NCBI GenBank assembly: GCA_965153455.1
Contig: OZ234502.1
Span: 11,935,495 to 11,999,494, forward strand
DNA length: 64,000 bases
Origin: Sphagnum compactum
Taxonomy: Eukaryota; Bryophyta; Sphagnopsida; Sphagnales
Reading direction: 5' to 3'
Below, in pieces: positions 23,711 to 37,342 of the stretch. A program made the position numbers and the translations under genes. Position 1 is the first letter of the stretch, and each line of letters opens with the position of its first letter. Below the pieces are notes generated by a model. The model searched no databases and was not told the DNA's origin. It saw nothing but the letters and a program-made list of their open reading frames with translations.

Positions 23711-26700
23711 GTCTACGGCAGAAACACTAATTGTGTTGCTTCAATTGTTGGTGTACAAATTTCTGTAATTTCAAAGGAAATGAAATTCATATTAGGTAGG
23801 CTACATGAAATTCATTTGCTTTTTTTTTTTGGATTTCTTTCTTCTTTTGGATTTGCATTTTTATACTGTAATCATGTAGGTGTGTTTTTTTTTTTTTTGG
23901 TTTTCAAGGTGGATTTGAAAGAGTCAATTTATCTTATGCAATTGTTTCTTTTGCAAGTATATTTCCTTCAGTCCCTATATCTCTCTGTCTCTATAGGTAC
24001 TTTGCAAGTGAACTCGGGAACAGTTGTTTATTTGAGATATTGGTTTTTTTATATTTGAAGGTTTAATTTTTCTTTATTTTAAAGGGTCGGTATTTTGGAA
24101 GGTGCATTGGAAAGAGTCAATTATGAAAATTTGTTTCAATATCAGAGGCTGTTGTAATTGGGAAATTGAATATTTTTTGGGTGTACTTTTCTGCAATCAT
24201 GTTTAGGTGGATTTGGTAAGCATTCATCTATGCAACTTCAAGTTTCAACATCTACCTATATTTGTGCGCAGCTCTCTCTCTCTCTCTATGTGTTTTGCAA
24301 TAAAACTCATGAGAGGTTGATGCAGTTGGGGCATTTATTTTCAAAATAAAGAAATAAAGCATAACAGCTAAGTTTAGTAGCATCTTAACTCACATTCCAT
24401 ATTCGAAGAGATCTCTAGAGTCTCTCTCTGTCCAATCAATGCTCAATTCTCAACACCACATTGGTTGGTTGTAGTTATATGCCGTTTTTCTTAAAACAAC
24501 ACATCTACATTGGTAAATATTTTTTAAATCTGTTGGTTCAAGGTTGGTGAGAGAATCATTGATGATTATTGTCATGCTGATGGTGCATGGTATAAATTCA
24601 TTTCAACTGATGAGGTCTTACTTAAAAAAATTGCAATTAAATCTTTTTCTGTATTATTGATCCATGGGTTTTTGTATGATGATGACCATCATTGAAGTGC
24701 AAATGCGGCGTATTAAAGCCAAATTTTAAAATGGTAGTTGTATGGTATTTAAGGTTAGTGGAGCTTTCACGCTTTATGAATGAGTAAAATAATGCCAATT
24801 CCAACACTAAATACACTAGCATACCTAACACAAACACAGGTACAAGGTCCTCTAGATGTTAGGGCTTGCAAATTAAAATCTGGGGCTATTTGTAAAGAAT
24901 CCTTTTCGTCACAAAAGAATACAATTTAGTGTAAAAATCTTTATTGGTTTATGATTTAATGCACATGTTTGGCATAGTTGTGTGCATTGTAAATTTCAGG
25001 GAAAAAATAACATTCAACTCCTAACCATGTTCTTAAAGCAATATAAACTGTTTCCATGTCATTATGTATTTTCATTCAAGTAAATCTCAAAAATATATGC
25101 AAATACCTAAAAAAGTAAGAGCTTGGCATATATATGACTCATAATATACCACCCGAGAACCAAACTATTTAAAAATAATATCAATGTCCCCAACCTTATG
25201 TGTAGATAATAAGAAGATATCAAAATAGCCATTCATAATATTGAGGTAAAACTACATGTAATGACCAGGGTTATTTTTGTGGTGGAGTTTTGCCACTTGG
25301 TGACCAAAAACAAAATGGGTTGTGACCTGTTCAAAGGATTTTTTAGGAAAAGAAAGCCCAAAGTCACCATATTTTGGGGGGGAACAAAAATTGAATTTGC
25401 CACATTTAGACCATATTAGGTTCTTCTATGTTGCTAGTATAATGTGGGGTTTAGGGTATAAGCTACTTTCCTCTCTGACCTGTAGCCAAATTTGGCTAAG
25501 TTCTCTTGTGGATGATTGCCAGTTTGCCAACCTCACAGAATTGGGAAAAAAAAAAGGAAAATACAGAATATTCAGCAAAATTTGGTGATATTTCAGAAAA
25601 TTAGAAAAATCCCTTTTGTGTGTGTAGGCAATTGAGGCAATCTATGGTGATTTCTTTTCATAAAAAAGGAAAATTATGACAGAATATTATTTTTCAAAAT
25701 AGTTTTCATTGTTTACTGTTGTTTACATTTTGTTTCCATAGTTTTCACAAAATGGCAAAAATTCGCCCCAAAAAAAATCACTCACTCCGCCTGCTTCGTC
25801 ATAACAAGGGGTTTTGTCAACAGCCTGTCCCCTAAGATTTTCTCTGGTGTGGGTTCCCCATATGTCTCTTTGTGTTTCTTCACCTCACAAGCATCACCTG
25901 CCGGAGTCACCATTGCTCTGGGTGCATTTCACTTGTGGCATCCAATCTCCAGTGCCTATCCAACTTCAAGTTCCTGTAATTTAGAAACATCGAGGCCAAC
26001 TATGCTCGAGCCTCGAAGACCGGTCTATCTATGAAGGAAGGTAGTTTGTTTTGTAGTTATGAGATCCACCGAATTGGGATGCTTCAGATTGTGTTCTTGA
26101 TGTCTTTGGAAAGCTCTCATGGGCTTGGTTCCATGACATTTGGAATTGCAGTGCAAAGTTCTTGAATATTGAATGATTTCTTCACTAAAAATTAAATTAA
26201 ATCATAGCTGAAAATTTCGAAGAGATTGGAATGTGCCTTTGGCGTATTGGAAAGATCTTGATGAGCAGGATTTAATGAAATTTATTTGGTAAGATTTGAA
26301 TTCAGAATGTGAGAGATATTGATTTTTGAATGATTTCTGCCCCTGAAAATTCAAATAAATTCCAAAAAACCAGGTTTTGGAAGGAAAAATCAGTTGAGGA
26401 CGAGTTCACACTTGGGCCAACAGCACAGGCCACACTAATTCTCATGAACTATGCAACATCAATACCATGGTACCTTGACACCTTGAGACTAACTAAATTC
26501 TTTGTAAAAATGTAGAAATTTTCAAAAAATATTTTTTCAAAGAGGAAAATTTTGTGAGCAAAAAATAAAGAATCTTCTTCAGGAATATTCTCCTTTAGAA
26601 CTTGGAGTCTTCAAATTGAATTAATTATTTGACAGATGTGTGTTGAAGCTGCCCTTGTACTACAGTACTTAATCCTTTCAAATAGCTGTTGCGTAGAATG

Positions 26701-27329
26701 TTCAGGGTTCAGTGAACCTTTCATTTTGGCCCAAATTAGTTTTGCACTTCTTCACCGGAGTGAGTACGCACCATCGACTATGGCCTGTCACTGAATTTTC
26801 ACTTCCATGGTTGGACCGTCCATAGGGCAGGCTGGAGTTTATGGTTTCTTGTACTTATGGCCCATTGGCCACAGTTGGCACAAGGAGTTATTTACAAATG
26901 CTTTAATTATGTACTCAGCTTGATGAAGGAATTTGTTTCTTTCCAAGTAAGTGTAGGGTAACCACCATCACCATGGGCATTACCAGAATAAGGCCCTACA
27001 TCGCCATTGGCATTACCAAAATAAGGGCCTGCATGAGGTGGAGTTGAGGCTGTTACATAGTGTAAAATTTGACAAATCATTTTTATTTTATTTTATTTAC
27101 TGTGACACCCAGCCAAGTATCTTCTGGGTATCATGGGAATTTAAGAAAAAAGTAACACCAGGATTTTGAAAAGAAAAAGGCTCACCTCTGTGTGGGCATT
27201 TCATTTTTCGAAATGCTCACTGGCTGCTTATATAAGGTGTTGTCCATTTACACTGCTGCAAGGTGCAAAATGTTTTTACCTTATTGGAAATGTTTCTTTA
27301 GGTAGGAATCAGTGTTGAGCAGATGTCCA
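23711..27329. other. Intergenic DNA with scattered low-copy repeats
   Basis: No supported gene. A (TC)n run lies near 24,272-24,285. The segment 25,480-25,550, with AAATTTGGCTAAGTTCTCTT, recurs in diverged form at 41,845-41,915. A less AT-rich patch at 25,780-26,040 has no recognised content. Two copies of a ~37-base block with GCATTACCA and AATAAGGG lie at 26,972-27,036. Confidence 0.5.
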
Positions 27330-27500
27330 GATTTTCCAGATATTCACCTCGGATATCATCCCAGATATCAAAAATGACATCCAATGGATGTCATTGGGAG
27401 TGATATCCGGTCTGATATCCGAAATGCTTTATATCATTCATTGTGATATCCGAAAATTATGCCAAATATAAAGATGTTGATATGTGATCTAAATATCAAA
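27330..27500. repeat. GATATC-dense cluster with palindrome
   Basis: Five GATATC hexamers lie within about 110 bases (27,350-27,460), several as TGATATCCG. An 11-base perfect inverted repeat AATGACATCCA with a 1-base spacer sits at 27,373-27,395. A second cluster of GATATC and GATATT lies at 29,165-29,395. Confidence 0.7.
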
Positions 27501-30500
27501 TCTAGGGCTGGATATTAAGGTTAGTAATTAGTAAGTAGGTTAAGTTATTAATTAGGTTAGGTTTGTAGGCTCACAGCCATCTGTCTTTTTTTTTCATTTT
27601 TTTGTTGCAACTAAGGTGACAAGAATCCCCAGACAATTTTTAATTGTTTAGAGGACACATTTTTAGAGGTCTCTTCAAAGTTGTAATCAATAGTAGTAAT
27701 TATTATGGCTATACTTTCTTTAAAAAATATTTAGCAACTTCTTTATGTAATTAGAATTTTCTTAAAACTGAGATCTAAAGCAATCTGGATTCTTTTAGTT
27801 ACTTTCAACCTTTTATTTGCAAATGAATTTAGCACAATAAACTTACCCCATTCTCAATTATGTTGCTTACCTTTAGTGTGTGTCCACCATAACTAGCATG
27901 CATGATAGGTATGGGAAACAACATGATATCATTGTAATGAATACTTGACTTCTACCCTTAACACACAAGTGGAGCAGAAGGCACTTGGAAAAATATAAAT
28001 CTGAAATCCATAGCTGCTTAAATGATTATTTAAATGATTATTAAGTGATGGTTAGATCAAATTTCTGATGGTGTATGTAAAATAAACAGTAATTGTTACA
28101 TTAAAATTAAATAGTCAGATTTAAAAATGTTGTATATTTGAATGGGGGTATTTTGAAATACTTTTATGTAGAAGTAGGCAACAAGCATCCAAGATACATT
28201 CAACATTAGTTGGCAAGAATTTTCTAGAAAACTGTCCAAACAATATAAAAGTGGTGACAATCTGTCTCAAAAATAAAAAGAGAGTCCAAATGTGCCAATA
28301 TTTTCTCCAAAAATGAAACTCAAATTTTTTACAATTTTTCCTTCATAAAAGGAGGAATCTGAAATGGAATATTTTCTTTTTTTTCTCCCAACTGCAAAAT
28401 TTTCCACATAATTTCCCACGAACAAACGGTAGTTCAAATAAATTAAACTAATTCTGCTTCCATCTATTATTTTTCTAAAGGTCGAAATTTTTGGTGTGCT
28501 GACCCATGTTTTCTTTGTGAAGATGGCCAGTTAGTATTACACTACATGCTTCAGTGGGAGGTGAACTATGTATAAGTAATATGCTTGCAAGACTGCACCC
28601 TTGTGAAAGATTAGATGCACCCAAAAAAAATAAAATTGGAGGGAAGTTTTTCTTTTATTTGACAACACGTCACAAATGTTTTGATTTTTTTCCTAATGTG
28701 AATTCAAGTAATTTTGGAATTTTTAAAATGTCCCACAGTTGGAGAAAAAAAGCCTTGGTCACAAGAGAAACATAAATACATAAATGTAACTCAATAAAGA
28801 AAAAGAAAGCCATATTGCTAAGATAGCCCAAATAACATTTTTTGGGGATTGAAATGTAAATTGGATGAAAGGTCTATAAGCATTTCACTATTAAAATCAA
28901 AGAACTTTCAAAGCATATAATTCCTTAATATTATAAGTCAAAACATAATTGAAAAACAAACTTCATGATGAAAGTTCTCCATAATTTTGTAAATATGCAT
29001 GATTATAACTCTGTGTGACATTTTACCTACGCTTCCTCTCAATGGTAAAATGTAACATAATATGGCCTAGATTTGGAATACCACTTTCCAATCCTACTGC
29101 ATTTATGATCCAAAAATGGCAGGTGGGAGATCTGCATTTGGTGGATTTGGTCATGCCCTCACGTTCGTACCAATGGTCGGTAGATATCACTTTTTTGGGA
29201 TATTCGCCACATAAGGATATTTGTGATTATGTTATGCACTGGATAAAGATATTACATTTTTATTTTAAAAAGAATTTAGATATCCTGACAAGATATCAAT
29301 TTTTCACATTTTTCAATCTGACCCAGATATTAGTGTTCTTGGATATCCGTCGTTTATTTATTAATCAAATATCAATAGATTTGGATATTAAAAAGTCAAA
29401 AATTTGCTTGCCAATTATCTTGGGTGCTAGTCTCTTTCTTTGGGGCAAAAAGTCTCCCAAAGGCAACATTCTTTTTTTAAAAGGGAATATTTTGTTGCAA
29501 ATAACTTTTTTCTAAAAAACGTTCGCAAAAAAAAGTCATAAGATTTTTAAAATTTTGGTAACTTCTTCATGTTATGACAAAATCTCATGTCTCAATCATA
29601 TTTGACTTGGTAACCTAAAGTAAATTTTTTGGCTTTGATGAAAATAATTAATTAATTGTGGTCCTTGATGTTGTGAAATATTATATACTATCCAACTTGA
29701 TATTAATTTTGAAAAGGTTTTGCTAGACCAGAAAACATTCACATGGAGTCTTGGAGTCTAATAACCTTTTGATTTTATAGAAAATTTTGGATTCATAGAG
29801 AAGTGCATAAAGAGGGTATTTATAGTAGTCATCTACATGTATTTTTTTTTTCAAAAAAATTAGGTTAAAAAATTGGCAAATTTATTCCAATTTGCACCCA
29901 AAAAAATGTCCAAATTTTTTTCCAATTTTTTATAAAAAAGGTGCCAAAGTTCCCTAAAAGAAACAATTGGTCATGTACTTCTTTTAGTTTTATAGATGTA
30001 ACATCATTAGGGCATTAATAGGCAACACATTTTGTAGAAAAATGCTAAAAATTTATTCCAAGTCTCAAAAGATAATTTGGCACATTGTTTTGAAAAAAAT
30101 TCAAATTCAAATTTATTATTAAAAATCCATTAAAAAATCTAATATAACCCATCAAAATCCATTTTTTATGTTACTTTATGCATCCATAAGAATCTTCAAA
30201 AACATCATTTATGATTTGTCATGATTGATCATATAGTTATTACAAAACATGAATATTCCAACAATGACTTCATCAATTTAGGGCTTAGTGTCTACTATAG
30301 AAACTTTTGAAGGTTCATTTGGTGTATGCCTCATAGTGCCTTGTTCCCATGACATGGCTCAACTCTTGATTGATGTAAGCCACAAACATTTTTTATGGTA
30401 GACACCAAACCCTTGGTTTTTAAGTTAATCAAATAAGGGTTCTTTGTCTTACGTATTTACTCAACCACAACTTTGGGTGAAAATTTAAGTTTGTTTCCAT

Positions 30501-30520
30501 CATGCATGGGTCTTGATCTA
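27501..30520. other. AT-rich intergenic DNA
   Basis: No supported gene. A 166-codon plus-strand frame at 29,015-29,515 begins with TTG, reads through the second GATATC cluster, ends in low-complexity sequence and has no recognisable domain, so it is not called. Confidence 0.5.
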
Positions 30521-31058
30521 CATGTTGCTAATTGCCATTAGTTCTAGCATATTATAAGTTTGCAAGTATGAAAGAGCATCTTCACATCCATTTTAACACA
30601 TTTTTTTCTTCATATTTGAGCATGAATTTCCATGGCTATCGTACTTATGGTGGGGTGCATGTTGCTAATTGCCATTAGTTCTAGGATACTATAAGTTCGC
30701 AAGTATGAAAGAGCATCTTCACATCCATTTTTTCTTCATATTTGAGCATGAGTTTTTGAGCCTATCTTATTTATGGTGGGGTGCATGTTGCTAGTTGTCA
30801 TTAGTTCTAGCATACTATAAATTTGCAAGTATGAAAGAGCATCTTCACATCCATTTTAACACATCTTTTTTTTCATCATTGAGCATGAGTTTCCATGGTT
30901 ATCTTACTTATGGTGGGGTGCATGTTGCTAGTTGTCATTAGTTGTAGCATATTATAAGTCTGCAAGTATGAAAAAACATCTTCACATCCATTTTAACACA
31001 TCTTTTTCTTCATGTTTGAGCATGAATTTCCATGCCTATTTTATTTATGGTGGGGTGT
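30521..31058. repeat. ~134-bp tandem repeat, four copies
   Basis: Units begin CATGTTGCTAATTGCCATTA and start at 30,521, 30,658, 30,784 and 30,921, with steps of 137, 126 and 137. Each contains GCAAGTATGAAAGAGCATCT (the last copy has AAAAACATCT), a TCACATCCATTTTAACACAT-type block (shortened in the second copy) and ends TTATGGTGGGGTG. Copies are clearly alike, so the array is fairly recent. Confidence 0.95.
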
Positions 31059-33229
31059 AAGCAAAACTAAAACCTTAAACTTGCATTTGTTTTTGGGTCA
31101 TCTTTGCTTTGCATGGGTTGTTCACACAACTAGTTCACACTTGAAAGAAAATTAGAGCTTAAGCATCTGTTAATATATCTCTTCATCTTTACACATGAGT
31201 TTATTTTTAAGGATTTAAAACATGTCATTTCCACTTTTAATTTTGTGATTACCATGATTTCATAGTCAATGTTACTTGACTAAAATGATTAACTATATAT
31301 AATTTGATTAAAATATAACTATTATATATTTTTTACTAATTAAACATTTTCAATATCACTAAATCCAAATTTTACTTTAGTCATATTGGAGTTTAATTAC
31401 ACATGGACTATGTGACACCTACATGAATATTGAAGTTATAATGTTGTCATTGCATTCTATAATTCAAAGTTCAAACAATGATACATCACAATGCACAACT
31501 AAAAACACTTGACACATTTGTGAAGATTATAATTAAGTTAACATGATTAAACTCTATTAATCAAGGGTGACATGGATGTCAACACGTGTAACAATCAATG
31601 TTTAAAATTGCATGTAATTATGCAATTATAAAAATTATAAAATTATAACATCGCTTTAATACTATGTGTTTCAAATTAAAAATTTATTCCATTATAGAGT
31701 TATGTTATTGAATTATTCAATTAAAACTTTTACATTAATTTTTTTAATATATATTTTGAATTAATGGAATGTTTTGAAATGTGAAATTAAAGAGATTTGA
31801 AATTATTGAAATAATTTTAGATGTGAAATTAATTTAATTCAATTAATTTAATTTAATAAAACGTATTATATTGGGATTTATGGTCCAAAATTTATTTAAA
31901 ATTATTTTTTTACATTTGAATATAAATAAATTTAAAATTTAAAAGGAATGAAATAAAATTTTAAAATAAAATTTTACTTAAAATATTTTTTCATTCAACC
32001 CAATCTAAATTTATAACATGAAATTTGAAATTTTGAAAAAAATTACAATATGCAATTACATAAATTAAGAAATTAAATATAATTATGAAATTGAAAAATG
32101 AAAAATTGATAATGAAAAAAAGTTTATGTGAGAAATTTAATTCCAGTATGAACATTAGAAATTACATTGAAATAACATTTATTAAAATGTTTTTTGAAAC
32201 ACATGTGTTTATATTTATGTGATTGCATTATAAGTCACATGATACACCACATGAAATGTTGGTTAGATGGTTAAGGATTTGCCTTATGGCCATAATTGTG
32301 AAGGTTCCATATTTTTCATTTATGATATCTTGTAATTTTGAATTATATGATTAAAGTTCGTAATGTCAACATGGGATGAAAATAACACTAATGGTAATAA
32401 CATATCATCTATATATAAACACACACATAGGGTTAACAAATGTTTAGTGAATAGGGTTGATGTTTGTCCAAAGTCCAAAAACATTATTTTAAAATATTTT
32501 AAAAAGGTTTTCGGGTGTAGTCAAAATTTAAAGAACCAATGATGCCTCTTCAAATCAATCCTTAGAAAGTAATGGGTCAACCAACCATTGATGTGATAGA
32601 ATAAGATTGGTTTTTTTCTAAAAAAAATTAATTCCATGATTTATTAGTTGATACAAGTTTTTTTTTACCTTATGATTGAAAAAATTGTTTTAATTTACTA
32701 TTCTATTAATGTATGTGTGAATTATTATTTTAAAACATCATTTTCAAATTGTTTCAAGTCCTTTTAGGAGTTAGTTAAATAATGAAAACATTGATTACAT
32801 TGTGTTAAAAGTGTTTTTTTGGTATTTTTTATTCATTAAAATGATTTCAAACGTATCATATATTCTTATAATATATTATGTAATATGAAAGTTGTTATAT
32901 AAGTAAATTCAGAAATTCCAACTTTAATTTAAGTTACCATCTTAAAACATTAAGCATTTACAAACAATGATCACAATTGAACTCTTTGGGTTGACCATGT
33001 CAATTAACACTTTCAATCAACATAAACACAACATATTTGATCCTTTCAATCATTCAATGTGTCATTGTGCTCCAAAATTTGACGTTGAGGCAATAATGCT
33101 TGAAAAGTTTTTTTGATTAAAAGTGGAGGAGCATTTGAAGTGTTGGAATATTTGAAGTGGTCTCAGAACTGGTGGTCCTTTTATATTCAACCAACTATGT
33201 TGATTTCCTAATCGATAATTGATTCGATA
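31059..33229. other. Very AT-rich intergenic DNA
   Basis: No gene seen. The part at 31,600-32,150 is extremely AT-rich, with repeated AATTTAAT and TTAATTTAAT phrases. Confidence 0.55.
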
Positions 33230-34210
33230 GAAAAGGGCTGGAAATGATGCCAAAGTGAACTAATGATAGGGACATGGAAAGAGTAAGGAACTGACTAAAA
33301 GTCTACTTTGATCCAAAAGGTGCATCATGCAATAGTCACAAAAAAAAGGCTAGAAATGATGGCGAAATAGTTTTAAAATAAGGACATGGAAAGGGCAAGG
33401 AGTTGGTTGAAAATCTACTTCCAATAATCCAAAAGGAACGGGTTAGAAATGCTAGCCAAACAAACTAAGGATAAGGACATGGAAAGGGTGAAAAGTCAAC
33501 CAAAAGATTATTTCCAAAAGGTGCATAAAATGGTAGTCCAAGAAAAAGGGGTTGGAAATGTTGACAAAACAAACTAAGGATATGGACACAAAGAGGTCAA
33601 AGAGTTGGTTAAAATTTTAATTTCAAGAGGTTCATTAAGCAATAGTCCAAGAAAAATGGGTTAGAAATGTTGACAAAGTGAATTGGAAATAAGAACACAA
33701 AGAGGGCGAAGAGTTGGTTAAAAGTCTAATTCCAAGAGGTGTATCAAGTGGTAGTCATTCAAAGAAACGGGCTAGAAATGTTGGCAAAACAAATTGAGGA
33801 TAGAGACACAAAGAGGGTGAAAAGTTAGCTAAAAGTTTACTTCCAAGAAGTGCATCAAGTGGTAGTCCAAAAGAAATGGGCTAGAAATGTTGGCAAAGCG
33901 AATTGAGGATAGGGACATAAAGAGAACAAGAAATTGGCCAAAAGTCTACTTCTAAAAGGTGCATTAAGTAGTAGTCCAAGTTAAATGGGCTTGAAATGTT
34001 GACAAATTGAATTAAAAATACTAACATGGAGAGGGTGAAGAGTTGACTGAAAATCTAAGTTTCCAAGAGGTGCATCAACGTGATAGTCCAAACAAAAAGG
34101 GGCTAAAAATGTTGGCAAAATGTACTAAATATAGGGAAAAAAAGTAAGCCAGGAGTTGGGTCAAAAGTCACTTCCTTGATAGGTGCATCAAGTAATAGTC
34201 TAGGAATTAG
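33230..34210. repeat. Degenerate ~110-bp satellite, about nine copies
   Basis: A unit built from GGACATGGAAAGAG, a GAGTTGGTTAAAAGTCTA-type block, CCAAGAGGTGCATCAAG, TAGTCCAA and GGGCTAGAAATGTTGGC recurs. Marker positions are about 33,269, 33,381, 33,474, 33,583, 33,692, 33,803, 33,912, 34,022 and 34,132. Spacing is near 110 bases except one shorter step, and copies are well diverged from each other. Confidence 0.88.
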
Positions 34211-35346
34211 ATCAAGCCAAAAATTTGGTAACAATAATCAAAACATATTTTCAAGAAAAAAACGATGACAACATGCAGTGCAAAGTGTTCATCTAAAAAC
34301 CTTATTATGCACATGAAGAAAGAGAATACCAAAAACCAAATGATGCATGAGGTTATCACCATGTTCTTATAAACCAAACATGCAACCTTTTCACAAGAAT
34401 TTCACAATTTCTTGATCATTTGATATGTGATGGTTTTCCAATGTGAGAGTGTTCATTACCTTACTTGTTACCAATTCTTACATAATTTTTACTTTTAGAT
34501 TCCATAAGTTTCTGATTTTCACATTTTTAATGGTGAGGGGTGAAAATAACATTTACATTGGGTTTCTTTTACTTGCATGTTGTTCTTTGGGTGTTGAAGG
34601 AAGTTGAAATTTACTTAAAATGGTGCAATCATAATTTGAAATTGAATTATGTTATTTTTTTAAAATGCAAGCTTAAAAGTTTGATTGAAATATTTTATCA
34701 CCTCGTCTTGTAAAAAGGTGAATCATTTAATTTTTATTTAATTTTCAAGAATTCGTTGTTGTAGTTGTCAAAGCATAAACATGATCCCAATTGTACATGA
34801 TTGAAAAATAAGATGAAATGAAAAACCAAATTAAAAGGCACTATAATTAATTTTAAAAAGATTGAAATACACCTTAACAAACTCAAAACCTTAATGCCAA
34901 ATACATAAATAAATAATTGATTAAAATTTGAAATATGATATAATATTTTCACAGAAATTAAGCTAGAATTTGGGTGCGATCACAGTCAATTAAACCAAAA
35001 ACCATGTTGGATGACTTAAAAACTATCAATTTTTTCAAAGATATTTATGTAATGCCATTTTAATGTCATGTTGATAAAAAACATGTATGCTAAATGATTT
35101 ATATGAGTGTTGAAGATTTTTTTTTAAATCATTTAATTTAATAATGGCTTGCACTCCTAATATTTAAGTTCAAAATGAACGGATTACATTATAATGCATC
35201 AAAGATTTGTGTTGTTGATGATGGGCAAAAAATTTAAGTAATGACTTTAGTGAAATGTGTTTTTAAAACATGTGTTAAATTTTGACATTTATATAATGAT
35301 ATCTCACCCCGTAATGTCTTATGTTCCACCTAAACTTGAAGCGATA
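34211..35346. other. AT-rich intergenic DNA
   Basis: No gene, array or transposon end recognised between the satellite and the CACTA element. Confidence 0.5.
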
Positions 35347-37342
35347 CACTAGTAGAAAAAAATGTTTTTGCGATTGGTTTTTGTGACTAATTTGTAGTTG
35401 CAAGCCACAAATTTTACAACTAAAATCCCTTTAGTCACATTGGACAAGTCGCATAAGACAATTTAGTTGTATGCAACATGGATTGTAAATGTAAAAAGAA
35501 AGTCAAAGAAATATAGTTTCATCCTTTCACTTATTATACATGTATTGTCATTTGTGACTTACCATGCAAGTAATTTGGTCACCTTAACAACAAATGATGT
35601 GTTGCCAAGTGGCAACATTTTTTTCATATTTCAAAATTATTTTTATTTAATCCTGAAAAAAATCCACATCACCCATTTTGTATGGTTTTAGTATATGACA
35701 CATGCAAAAAGAAAATTTTGTCACATGGCATATTAATTGTGTCCATTTATTTTTAAGGCCAATTATTTGGTGTCACGTGGCATACAATTTTTGTCCATTT
35801 ATCTTTTGAGGGCCAATTATTTGGTGACACATGGCACGTTTAAACACTATAATTTAATATTTTTAATTAACTGATTAATTTTGGATTGTTTAATTTAATG
35901 TTAATAGGATGTCAACACATGGATAACTAAAAAATGTTTAGGCCTGAAAATGGAAGTAGATAGGCTTAAGTATTTTTAAGATAATCTTATTTATTTTGTG
36001 TTTTAGTTTTTAAAGTTGAGCCTTTTTGGCTCATCATTTAAATGACACTTGCACTTTGAAAATTTCTAGTGCACATGTTTATACAATTTAGGCTCCGCAT
36101 TGTATCGCATTACTAGTGATGATAATTAAATTATTTTACGTGGACACAATAATTTTGTTGTTATCGATTTTGTCTTTCCAATTATTATTTTTTTGTAAAT
36201 TTCGTTATATGTCATTTTGTTCCATCAATATTTTGTTACATTCTTGATTTGTTATCCAAAATGCCAATGAAAGTTTGATTCATTAGAGAAGTTCACAACA
36301 AGATACAAATAGACAAAAGAAAAATAAAATAAAATAAATGGAACTTTTACTATGACGAATCATAATAAGGAATGACTCTAGAATTGTTGTAGTGACAATC
36401 ACCATACCCATCCTACATAAACTAGTTTCGATGAAACATTGTCAGTTGAATATACAAGAAAATATTGAAAGGCAAAGGATATAGGTTAAATATAGTTGTA
36501 AGTGTCATTAACCTAGTTGCAATTCACTTGTAACTGCTTACTACCCATGTCATATAAATTTAATTTACCTACAAACTATACCAATTATTATAAGTAATAA
36601 AAGTTCATAGCTAATAATATAATAAGAATATATTATTTTTAATACATTTATAAAATATTAATACTGATATTATTATTATAACTAGTAGCTAGCCTAAACT
36701 AGATATTATATTATTATTATTATCGCACTTGTTATATATAGCTCTATTTAACTATGATAATCAATATCTCATAATCATGATAATAATGATAATAAGTTTT
36801 AGTAGACATAACAAAAGTTTATTAATAATTACTGTAATAATATCAATTTTAAGATTCAAATACAATTTTTCAGAATTCAAATCTCACTTTTCATCATCAA
36901 ATAACAAATTGTGAATTGAAATAAACATTTTCAAAATTGAAATATTAATTTCCAGATTCAAGATATGAATAATATAAATACATATGCTTAATTAATATGC
37001 ACAAAAATATATATTTCTTATATTTGCAATATATCTTAAATATAATTTTAATACATACTTAAAATATTACCCCTAAGTCACCATAAAATATTTCTGGGTT
37101 GTGATTAACTTGGTGACTATTGTAGTTAATGGGACATATCAACCTATTTATGGATTTAAAACTAGTTCCAACCCATACCCATAAGATGAAAATTTCAATA
37201 ATCACAACATAGTGATAAGAATGACCAAAATAATTGAAATTTAATCTTATGTTTGCAAACACTCCCAAGGTAGTCACAAAGGACTACAAGTCACATGTAG
37301 TTGCAAATGGCATGGTTACATTTTGGTTGATTTCTATTAGTG
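35347..37342. mobile_element. Non-autonomous CACTA (En/Spm) transposon, 1,996 bp
   Basis: The left end reads CACTAGTAGAAA and the right end is TTTCTATTAGTG, the inverted complement with one difference. The element is flanked on both sides by ATA (35,344-35,346 and 37,343-37,345), the 3-bp target-site duplication expected for CACTA elements. Subterminal copies of TGTAGTTGCAA occur near both ends (about 35,394 and 37,298), together with GTGACTA/TAGTCAC motifs, typical of CACTA transposase-binding regions. No transposase frame is present: the interior is AT-rich with stops in all frames, so it would depend on an autonomous partner. Three copies of a ~53-bp unit around TCAC[AG]TGGCA lie at 35,718-35,840. 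Confidence 0.9.

Noticed and set aside
29015-29515. 166-codon plus-strand frame
   Set aside because: TTG start, low-complexity end and overlap with a GATATC repeat cluster. No domain.
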